A stretch of DNA of 39,626 nt from NCBI GenBank assembly GCA_958348565.1, contig CATVZP010000010.1, forward strand, positions 1 through 39,626, written 5' to 3'. A program made the translations under genes and the position numbers. A model generated the notes under the pieces. It saw nothing but the letters and a program-made list of their open reading frames with translations. It searched no databases and had not been told where the DNA came from. Every line of letters starts with the position of its first letter. Position 1 is the first letter of the stretch. This document shows, piece after piece, positions 21,941-31,200 of the stretch. The DNA comes from an uncultured Collinsella sp. (GTDB taxonomy: Bacteria > Actinomycetota > Coriobacteriia > Coriobacteriales > Coriobacteriaceae).

Positions 21941-22261
21941 TTACAGATGCTTCTCCAGCAGTGCCTGAAGTCTTGCCTTGGGTAAGGCGCCGACCGAGCG
22001 GTCGATCTCCTCGCCGTTCTTAAAGACGATCAGCGTGGGGATGCTCATGACGCCAAACTTCATGGCCAGGTCCTGGTTGTCGTCGACGTTGCACTTGGCC
22101 ACGGCCAGCTTGCCGGCCAGTTCGTCGGCAACCTCGTCTACGATGGGCGAGAGCGAGCGGCAGGGGCCGCACCACGGGGCCCAAAAATCAACCAGTACGG
22201 GCAGGCTATCGTTGACGACAGCGTCGAAGTTCTCGGGGGTAATCTGCTTAATGTCAGCCAT
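21941..22261 (-). CDS. trxA: Thioredoxin
   Basis: A 106-aa cytoplasmic disulfide reductase. The active site FWAPWCGPCR (Cys31, Cys34) is canonical, with the cis-Pro motif SIPTLIVFKNGE and the usual length. The start at 22261 (MADIKQ) has GGAGGT 4 nt upstream; upstream in-frame starts are not conserved. It is divergent from an unrecognised gene at 22398, with a 136-nt control region between them. Confidence 0.96.
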   Translation of the reverse strand: MADIKQITPENFDAVVNDSLPVLVDFWAPWCGPCRSLSPIVDEVADELAGKLAVAKCNVDDNQDLAMKFGVMSIPTLIVFKNGEEIDRSVGALPKARLQALLEKHL

Positions 22262-22363
22262 GGTGACCTCCATAATGCGACGCGGCTCGGCCGCGTAAAA
22301 CTCAGTACGACCGTGCTTATACCCAGCGGCTCGCAAAGCAACCACTCGCGGGCGGCTCTTTTA

Positions 22364-22369
22364 TATAAT
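22364..22369 (+). promoter_or_regulatory. Promoter -10 for gene 22398
   Basis: A perfect TATAAT lies 28 nt before the ATG at 22398, which predicts a short leader. The -35 at 17 nt (ACCACT) is poor. Confidence 0.5.
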
Positions 22370-22397
22370 GGTGGGCACGCAAACGATTGGAGAGCGC

Positions 22398-22973
22398 ATG
22401 CCCACGTCACAAAGCCAGAAAAAAGAAGCCATCGCTCAGGCGACCGAGCAGGAGCTCGCGTCGCTTGCAGACCGCGGTGTACGTATCTCGGGCAACGCGT
22501 GCTCGCCGATTGTGCTGGTCAAAGGCGATTTGGATGAAGCCGAGTGCTCGGGCGGTGAGCTGGCTGCCGGCGCGGATGGCGCCGCGTTGCGCAAGGCGCT
22601 CGGCGCTATCGGATATGCCCCCGAGGATTTTTGCGTGCTGGCAAGCGTCTCCGGCGCGGGCGACGGAGCGGTCGCGGAGGGCGAGGCCCTGACGAGCGAC
22701 CTGTTCCGCGAGGCGCTGGAGACCTTGGACCCCGAGGCGGTGCTGCTGCTGGACAACAGCGCGGCCGATGTCATGCGCGAGACCTATGCTGATATGCTTG
22801 TGGCAATTGATGACTTTGACACCGCCATGCTCAAGCCCGGCCTGGTCGCCCATGTGCAGGGGCGCCGCGTGCTGGCGCTCGACGGTTTTGAGGCGGCGCT
22901 CACCGACAAGGCTGCCAAGCAGCGCATGTGGGCCTACATTAAGCAGCTGACCCCGGCGGCTGCACCGCTGTAG
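22398..22973 (+). CDS. Unrecognised protein with uracil-DNA-glycosylase-like layout lacking catalytic motifs
   Basis: A 191-aa soluble protein. Three stretches line up by eye with family 4/5 uracil-DNA glycosylases: PIVLVKGDLDEAE, then ALRKALGAIGYAPEDFCVL (residues ~37-81; compare GEAPG...LLxxxLxAIGLxREDVYI); LDPEAVLLLDNSAADVM (~110-126; compare xPKVIVxLGxxAAxAL); and RVLALDGFEAALTDKAAKQ with MWAYIKQL (~156-184; compare the HPxxLL...KxxxWxDLxxL end). The GEAPG and HPS active-site motifs are absent, and there is no four-Cys Fe-S set. So it may keep the fold but not the activity. GGAGAG precedes the ATG. It is divergent from trxA and ends 18 nt before the convergent histidine kinase. Confidence 0.7.
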   Translation: MPTSQSQKKEAIAQATEQELASLADRGVRISGNACSPIVLVKGDLDEAECSGGELAAGADGAALRKALGAIGYAPEDFCVLASVSGAGDGAVAEGEALTSDLFREALETLDPEAVLLLDNSAADVMRETYADMLVAIDDFDTAMLKPGLVAHVQGRRVLALDGFEAALTDKAAKQRMWAYIKQLTPAAAPL

Positions 22974-22991
22974 CGAGGCTGGCGGCAGCCC

Positions 22992-24269
22992 CTACATCAC
23001 GGCGCGCAGCTCAAACCGGTCGCCGTTAATGCGGAACTGGCAGTTGCCGTTCATACGCTCGACGGCAAGCTTAATGCTCTTGGTGCCAAAGCCGTGTCCA
23101 GCGTGCTGAGCCACGGGCATGCCGTCGACCATGTGCGGCGCACGGCCAAACGTGTTGGAAACCAGCAATAGAAGCTGACCGTCTTCGTAGCGAAGGTCCA
23201 GGTCGACAAACCGCTTGCCTTCGGGGGCGGCGCTCGCTGCGGCGATGGCATTGTCCAGGGCGTTCGATACCACACTGAACAGATCGACATCGCTCACGTG
23301 GACGGTTTCGGGCACGGCGGCGCGCAGGTCGGCGGTGATGCCGTGCGCGTTGATGTCCGCGGAAAGCGACGAGAGCGCAATGTTGACCGTTTCGTTGGCG
23401 CAGTAGCGGCGCACGGCGGTGCGGTCGTTGGCCTCGCAGAGCGCGTCGATGCGCTCGAGCGCCTCATCGGTGTGACCCTCTTCGATCAGGGCCGCTAGAC
23501 CGCGCAGGTAGTGGCGCATGTCGTGACGGAGAACCGAGAGCTCGCGTCCGGACTGGCGCCAGGCTTCGAGCTCTTTGATGGCCGCGCTGTCGCGGGTCGC
23601 GAGCATCCAGCGCTCGCGCTCGGCGATTTCCTTTGCCTCGTATTCGCGAAGGTAGACGGCAAGAAACATGAGGTAGAAGGCGCAGAGGGCGAACGCCAAA
23701 AACTCAACGGTTACCACCGAGCCCGAGTGGAAGAGCGTGGTATAGACGTTGGTGGCGTAGTCGAAGATGTAGTAGACAAGCGGCAGGATGAGCAGAATCT
23801 CCAGCTCGGTGGGGCTTTTGATCGCCAGACGGGGGCCAATCTCGCTTGCCCAATGCAACAAGACGGCAAAGACGCCGAGCGTGGTAATGATGCGCGCCAC
23901 GTAGTACGCGACCTGCGAATCGGTGGCGGCGAATGCGGCGATACCCACCCAGTTGCTAAACTGGCAGCTCAGGTAGGCACTGGTAACGCCCAGGATGGCG
24001 AGCAGCGGACTCAGGCGATAGCGTACGCACAAGTAGACGACAAGCGGCAGATGCACGACGAGTGGATAGGCCTGCCGGGCAAGCAGCTCACCATCGACGA
24101 GGTTGGCAATCGCAAAAGCGGTGCCGGTTACGGCGCCGACCCCCACCAGCTCGAGCGAATGGCGGCGGTTGATCTCGACACCGCACAGCGCCGCCGAGGC
24201 AAAGACGCCAAAGAGCAACGTCGTCGCATGGTGGATTGCCCAAAGTACCAGTTCTGCCGAGGAAAGCAT
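22992..24269 (-). CDS. GHKL-family sensor histidine kinase (AgrC/ComD-like)
   Basis: A 425-aa membrane kinase. Residues ~1-205 contain six or seven hydrophobic segments, the sensor layout of peptide- or lipid-sensing AgrC-type kinases. A coiled linker (YLREYEAKEIAERERWM) leads to the phosphoacceptor region SVLRHDMRHYLRGL (His249). The ATPase domain follows with VVSNALDNAIAAA (N box) and GHGFGTKSIKLAVERM (G box). The start at 24269 overlaps the response regulator stop (TGATG) and has GGGAGA upstream, so the two are coupled. The likely output is the LytTR regulator encoded just upstream. The signal is unknown and no AgrD-like peptide gene was found next to it. Confidence 0.88.
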   Translation of the reverse strand: MLSSAELVLWAIHHATTLLFGVFASAALCGVEINRRHSLELVGVGAVTGTAFAIANLVDGELLARQAYPLVVHLPLVVYLCVRYRLSPLLAILGVTSAYLSCQFSNWVGIAAFAATDSQVAYYVARIITTLGVFAVLLHWASEIGPRLAIKSPTELEILLILPLVYYIFDYATNVYTTLFHSGSVVTVEFLAFALCAFYLMFLAVYLREYEAKEIAERERWMLATRDSAAIKELEAWRQSGRELSVLRHDMRHYLRGLAALIEEGHTDEALERIDALCEANDRTAVRRYCANETVNIALSSLSADINAHGITADLRAAVPETVHVSDVDLFSVVSNALDNAIAAASAAPEGKRFVDLDLRYEDGQLLLLVSNTFGRAPHMVDGMPVAQHAGHGFGTKSIKLAVERMNGNCQFRINGDRFELRAVM

Positions 24270-24991
24270 CAGCGTCTCCCGCCCTCGAACCGTACCGCAA
24301 AGTAGGCGTCTTGGAATCCCTGCTTGCAGCTGCGCGCGAGCGGTATGCACGCGCCCGAGCGCATGACGATTTCCGTGCGGTTAAAGTGGTCGATGTTGCG
24401 CAGATTGACCTGGTAGCTGCGGTGGCACTTAAAGAAGGTCGCGTTTTGGGCCAGTCGGTCCTCGATGCTGCGGAACGGCTCGAGCGCCTCGATATCGCGG
24501 CCATCGCGCAGGTGGAAGACCACGTGCTTGTTGCGGGCCTCGGCATATTCGATATCGGATAGGCGCAGGGCATGGTAGCCAAAGGACGTCTTGATGACGA
24601 GTTCGTCGGTCGCTGCCGGACGCAGGCTCGACAGCTCGTCGAGCAGTTGCGCCACGCGCTCGTAGGTCACGGGTTTGAGCAGGTAGTCGAAGGCGCGGAC
24701 CTCGTAGGACTCAAGCGCGAACTCGGGCGATGAGGTCAGAAACACCAAGTGCACGGCGGTATCGGATTGGCGCAGCTCGCGGGCGGTGTCCATGCCGTTG
24801 ACGAGCGGCATGATCATGTCGAGCATGATAATGTCGGCGCGCGATGTGGCATGGCGTGCCAGCAGGTCCTCGCCGCGCGTAACGAGTGCAACATCGACCG
24901 CCGTACCCGTCTCGGCCGACCAGCGGTTGATCATGCGGTGCAGGTTATCTAGAAAGGCGACGTCGTCGTCGCAGGCGATGATTTTGAGCAT
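24269..24991 (-). CDS. LytTR-family response regulator
   Basis: A 240-aa regulator. The receiver domain (1-~120) has the acidic pocket ACDDD (Asp8-10), phosphoacceptor MLDMIMP (Asp58), and the conserved Thr and Lys in FLTSS and YLLKPV. The C-terminal LytTR DNA-binding domain (~140-235) shows LSDIEYAEARNKHVVFHLRDG and FFKCHRSYQVNLRNIDHF. Such regulators bind direct repeats upstream of virulence, adhesin or bacteriocin genes. AAGGGGGG precedes the ATG at 24991. It is co-transcribed with the GHKL kinase and divergent from the giant surface protein, whose expression it may control (inference). Confidence 0.93.
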   Translation of the reverse strand: MLKIIACDDDVAFLDNLHRMINRWSAETGTAVDVALVTRGEDLLARHATSRADIIMLDMIMPLVNGMDTARELRQSDTAVHLVFLTSSPEFALESYEVRAFDYLLKPVTYERVAQLLDELSSLRPAATDELVIKTSFGYHALRLSDIEYAEARNKHVVFHLRDGRDIEALEPFRSIEDRLAQNATFFKCHRSYQVNLRNIDHFNRTEIVMRSGACIPLARSCKQGFQDAYFAVRFEGGRR

Positions 24992-25112
24992 ATTGGCCCC
25001 CCTTAGTACCTCGATTTTGCCACATCGTGCACGCGCCACCCGCGGGGGTGCGTTCCGTTTGCGCCCCACGGTACGCAACTCGCGCCGAGCGGCAGGGTGT
25101 CAAAACATGCGG

Positions 25113-25141
25113 TTGCACAATACCAGGTGGATATATATGTC
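25113..25141 (+). promoter_or_regulatory. Candidate promoter of the giant surface protein
   Basis: TTGCAC (25113-25118) and a TA-rich TATATATG/TATGTC run (25132-25141) give a plausible plus-strand promoter about 90 nt before the ATG. This is the only AT-rich patch in the 240-nt divergent region. LytTR direct repeats were looked for but not clearly seen. Confidence 0.35.
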
Positions 25142-25231
25142 AATTTGAGCTGGCGGCTGGCGAAGAACCATGCCGGCCGCGCCAAGCGATATCGGACATC
25201 GCGAAAGCATAGGGGCAAGGTGAGCTGAACG

Positions 25232-28200
25232 ATGAAGGAGAAGAAGATGGGGATGCGCGCTGCGTTGATGCGTCTGCTGGGTATCGCAACCGTGGCATGC
25301 GCGCTCGTGGCGACGCCGGCCGTGGCAAACGCCGAGACGCAGGTTATGCCCGACGGGGTGAGGGCGGAGGTGCTGTCGCTTAAGCAGGCCAACAACGAAC
25401 CCGTCCAAATCACCGAGCCGGGCAGTTACGTACTTAAGACGGCTGAGGGTGAGGTCACGCCATCTTCGGGTTACACCATCGACGCGCCGGATGCGTCTCG
25501 GATTAATCCTGTGAGGATCTACATCGATGGTACGGTCTACGTGAACGATAAGACTAACTGGCGGGTTGAGCAAACTCGATGGCTGTTCAACATCAAACAG
25601 GGTAGCAATATCGAGTTCATCGGTGTCAACAATCCGTGCGTCAGCTTCCATAGAAACCAAAAGCAATTTGAGTCCGTAAGCGGCTTTTTGACCGACCGCT
25701 ATTACAGCGGTGGCTACAAAAAGGCATCGGGCGACATCTCGGTTGGCCTGGGGGTTGGCGACGGCTCGCAGAATTTCATTCTCTCGTATGGCAGCAAGTA
25801 CGAGCAAAAGGTACCTGCGATTTCCCTGGGCAATACCAAGGGAAAGCTGTCTGCAAATTTCAGTAAGCTGATGATTAGGGACTATGCTGGCAAGTCGCAC
25901 AACTCTTTGGGCGAGGTTTCCCCATACAGTATTCTTGAATATGCTGTGCCGGTCCGCCTGTTCCGCAGCAGCTTCTCCGATGACGGCAAGGGGAATATTA
26001 ATAAGCTCAACGCTACGTTTACTGACTGTGCGTTCTGGAATACGTCTGGCGACTACAACGGTGCGGTTTCAATTGTGGGCAATCCCCGTGGTGGCGTGAA
26101 TTCGGACGTCGCTTCGAGGCTGACTGCGACGTTCGAGAACTGCCGGTTTGGTTCCGATGCCGACAGCGGCATTTGGCAGACCAATAATAAATATCCGACG
26201 GTCGAAGAGACCACTGAGTTCGCACAGGTTCAGGAGACTGGAAAGTGCGCCGTTGCAGGCGTGATGGGCGTCACCAACGCTACGGTCAACCTCAACAGCT
26301 GCACGATGAGCAGCTTCCACAGCACGCGTTCGAGCTCGGCTGACAACACTTTGACAGTTGATGCCCTTAATGTTGCACGAAGCGCTCGCTGCAACATAAA
26401 CGGTGGCACGATTGAACGCTATGGCGCACGCGGCAATACGTGCGTGGTATACGCCGCCGGAACCCTTACCCTCAACGGATCGCCGGAAATCGCGAGCTAC
26501 TGGAAGAACAGTCACGCCGGCGATACTAATTATGGCGACAAGTACACTGAAGCTGATAAAGCTACGGGAACCGCCAAGAGCCTGTATGTCCCGAAGAAAA
26601 AGAGTGTCGATGCCAACGTCCCGGCGCTGAATATCGCGTCTGACTTCTCCGTACGCGGAGGCTTTGGAGACAATGTTTGGATCTCGATTGAGGAGACTGC
26701 GGACAGTAATGGCGTAAAGTCGCGTGTCCTTGGCGCCTGCGAATCCAACAAGATCGAAGGCGTTGTGCCAGACGGCTCGTCCGAGAACGACGACAACTCC
26801 GACAAGTACGAGATCGTGAACCTTAACGGCGACCTCACCTTCCGCGAGACCATTCACCAGCACAAGTGGAACGTTGAAGCTGACGGTTTGGGCGTTCGCG
26901 CATCGTGCGTGGGCCCGTTCCGCAACAGCGAGTGCGAATATGGCAAGGACGAGAACGGCGAGCCCAAAAAGTACCTGACGGCCACGTACAAGCTTTCCAT
27001 GTCCAAGGCAACGAGCTCTCAGAGCACTGAGCTTGTCTATGACGGCTGCCCGGTCAAGATTGCTTTGAATAAGGACGGCGCGTGGAATCTAGAGCAGATG
27101 GGCGTGACGGCCAGCGATGAATTCACGTGGTATCAGTGCAAGTCCCAGGCGGACGCCGAGGCATATAAAAACGGCACCAAGCTCAAGGGCGCCCCGACGG
27201 ACGCCGGCTACTACTATGTCGTTACGAGCTTTAAGGCTGCCTCTGGTCAGACGCTCGAGGGCAAGAAGTCTTTTGAGATTTCGCAGCGTCGCTTGGTCAA
27301 GAATCAATCCTACAAGTTCATCCTTAAAGACGGCGGTAAGGGTGCAGGCAAGTATGCCCATGACGGCAAGGAGCATCAGCCTGTCGTTGAAAGTGCAAAG
27401 TTCAAGAACGGTGCCGGCGAGTGGGTCGATCTCGTTGAGGGCAAGGATTACGTGCTCGACGCTCGAAGTGAATCCGGACTGAAGCAGACCGAGCCGGGGC
27501 AATACGCGTGCATTGTCATCGGTAAGGGCAACTTCACGACCGATGGCGGCACCACAAGTGTTTTGACGCTCAAATGGGAGATCGTTGACGTTTCGCGCTT
27601 TGACCTCGAGGTCGCTGACTTCGATGGCACCTATGATGGCAAAGAGCACGGCATTGCGGTCAACGTTAAGAATGACCCCGTTCCGGCGGATATGAAAATC
27701 GAGTATCGCGAAGACGGCGGTGATTGGACGACGGACAAGCCGACCTATCGCAATGCTGCCGAGTACACGACCCGTTACCGTGTGACGGCTTCCGACTACC
27801 TGACCGTTACGGGCCAAGCGACCGTGAAGATTTCCAAGGCAGACCAGGAAGCGCCGGCTGGGCTCGTGGGCAATAATTGGACTACGTGCAGCAGCAAGGA
27901 CGGCTCCATCTCGGGCGTGACCAAGGCGATGGAATATCGTCGCGGGTCGAGCGGGAGCTACCAGAAGATAACGTCTGACGGTAAACTGACCGGTCTTGCG
28001 AAGTCGGGAACGTACTACGTCCGCTATGCCGAGGATAACAACCACAATGCGTCGCCCGATGTCGAGGTCAAGATCGAGCAGGGCCCTCATGCTGTTGCCG
28101 ACAATGCTGCTTGGCAACCGGGCGATGGCAGCCACTATAAGGCCTGCAAGTATTGCGATCGGGCTCAGGTATGGCAGAGCTGCAGGTGGAATTACAAGAT

Positions 28201-31200
28201 TATCACGCCTGCAACTCCTGAGGTCGATGGCGTCCGTCAAAAGGTCTGTAGGGTTTGCGGCTACGAGTGGTATGAGAAAGAGTCTTATACCTACAAGGAC
28301 ACCTATGCGCCCACCATTTATGACCTTTGGGAGGATAACGCCTATTGCGAGAGCGTTTCGTTTGACGTGATCGATGACCGTGACGAGACGGTGACGGTCA
28401 CTGACAACGGCAAGGAGCTCAAGGCTGGCAAGGACGGTAGGTATACGGTCAAGGCCGCCGAGGGCGATGCTGGCGCCGAGCACGTAATCGTGGCTACGGA
28501 TGCCGCCGGCAATGCGGAGACCCGCAAAATCAAGATGTACGCTGAGCATGCGTATAAATGGACGATCGACAAGCAGCCGACGGTTACCGAGACCGGCTCC
28601 AAACATGGTACGTGCTCCGTGTGCGGCCATGAGTCGGGCGCGGTAGAGATTCCGGCCCTGGCTGTTAAGGGCTATTCGGGCAAATATGACGGCAAGGACC
28701 ACTCTGTCGACGCCTCGGCGCTGCCCGAAGGTTCCGTCGTTGAATATAAGGCTGCTGACGGCGGCTGGACGAGCGTTGCGCCCAGCATCAAGGATTCCGG
28801 CAGTGTGACGGTCGACTATCGCGTCACGATCGACGGCACGGCGGTCGACGGCAAGGTGACGCTTGAGGTCAAACCGCGTGCGATAACGGTCGCGGCGCAG
28901 GACGCCTCCAAGACCTATGGTGAGGACGATCCCAAGTTTACGTATGACGTCACTTCTGGCGAGCTCGTTGAGGGCGAGAGCCTTCAGGGTATTGAGATTG
29001 AGCGCGATGATGACGACAGCGTGCGCGACGGCGGCTATGCTCTGCGCCTGACGCAGCCTGAGGGCGCCAACTCCAACTACAAGATTACGTTCAAGGATGG
29101 CACCTTTACGATCGGCAAGCGCGAGCTCGCCGTAACGTGGGACACCACTACTGAGTTCACCTACGACGGCGAAGAGCACTGCCCCCAGGCGAAGCTCCAC
29201 AACGTCGTCGGCGATGACAATATCTTCGCGTACGTCGAAGGCGCCAAGGTCAAAGCCGGCACCTACACGGCGATAATTACCGAACTGACGGGCGACGACG
29301 CAGGTAACTACAAGCTTCCCGCCGAAGGCCTGACGTGTGAGTTCTCCATCAAGAAGGCACCCCAGGGTGCGCCGAAGGTCCAGGCCACGGCCGAGACTGT
29401 GAGCGGCAAGTCCGACGGTAAGATCACGGGCGTCGACGCTAAGATGGAGTGGCGAGCCAAGGGATCTGGCGAGTATCAGGGCGTGCCCGATGGCGTGACT
29501 GAGATTACGGATTGCGCTGTCGGCACGTACGAGGTGCGCTACCGCGCCGATAGCGACCATGATGCCTCCTCCGCCACCGAGGTTACCGTTAATGCCGGCG
29601 GCAAGCTCGTCGTGACGCTGCCTGCCAAGCAGGTCGGCTATACGATTATGGCGAGCCCGGACGAGCTTGACTGGCACGGTTCAACCACCCTCACTGTCAG
29701 TATCGAGAGCGGCTACTTTACTGACAACGACTCTTACGCCGTCAAGGTCAACAATGCCGTTGTGGCGCCCGACGCGCGTGGTGAGTTTACCGTTCAGAAC
29801 GCCGAGAGCGACCTCGTCGTCACCGTCGAGGGCGTGCGCAAGCACGAGGCCGTGAACGATGAGTGGCTCTCCGACGACAGTGCGCATTGGCATAAGTGCG
29901 CCTGTGGTGACAAGATCGACGAGAGTGCGCACACCTTTGAGTGGGTCGTCGTCAAGGCCCCCACAGCAACCGAGAAGGGCTCCAAGCAACAGAAGTGCAA
30001 GGTCTGCGGTTACAAGCTTGCCGAGGTCGAAATTCCGGCTGCAGCTATCGTTGGCTATTCCGATGAGTACGACGGTGCGTATCACACGGTCGATGCGACG
30101 AGTCTGCCCAAGGGTGCAACGGCAAAGTACAGCACTGACGGCAAGAACTGGTCCCCCGAGGCCCCCAAGATTAAGGACGTCGGCACGCTGACCGTGTCCT
30201 ATGAGGTAACGATCGACGGCGTGAAGGCCGAGGGTAAGGTGACTCTCGAGATCAAGCCGCGCGCGATTACGGTCGCAGCCGATACCTCCTCCAAGACGTA
30301 CGGTGAGGCCGACCCCGTGTTTACGTGGGCGATCACATCCGGCGAGCTTGTCGAGGGCGAGAGCCTCCAGGGTATTGAGATCGAGCGCGAAGATGACGAC
30401 AACGTGCGCGAGGGCGGCTATGCCCTGCAGCTGACGCAACCCGAGGGTGCAAACCCCAACTACAACATCACGTTCGTCGACGGCACGTTCACCATCAACC
30501 AGCGTCTGCTCACTGTGACATGGGGCACCACCGAGTTCACCTATGACGGCAAGGAGCACTGCCCTGTGGCCACGCTCGGCAACGTAATCGGCAAGGATGA
30601 CCTTGGCGCGACCGTCGAGGGCTCCCAGGTCGAGGCCGGTGATTCGTACCAGGCGAACCTCACCGCACTGACGGGCAGGGCCGCTGGCAACTACGCGCTT
30701 CCGACTGAGGGCCTGACGTGCGACTTCTCCATCAAGAGCGCCGCGCAGGGCGCGCCGGTGGTCCAGGCTGCGGCCGAGACCGTGAGCGGCAAGCGTGACG
30801 GCAAGGTCACGGGCGTCGACGCGACGATGGAGTGGCGCGCCAAGGGTGCCGCCGAGTATCAGGCGGTGGGCGAGGGCACGGCCGAGCTTACGGGTCTTGC
30901 CGCCGGTGCGTATGAGGTGCGCTACCAGGCCAAGACTAACTACGACGCCTCTTCCGCCACCGAGGTTACCGTGGCGGCCGGTCCCAAGCTGGTCGTGACG
31001 CTGCCGAGCAATCAGGTGGGCTACGCGCTCACCTCGACGGCAACCGAGCTCGATTGGCACGGGACTGCAACGCTCACCATGAGCATCGACAGCGCGTATT
31101 TTGCGGGTAAGGACTACGCCGTCAAGGTCAACGGCGCGTCCGTTAAGCTTTCCGCCAAGGGCACCTATGAGCTCAAGGATGTCGAGGGCGACGTGAATAT

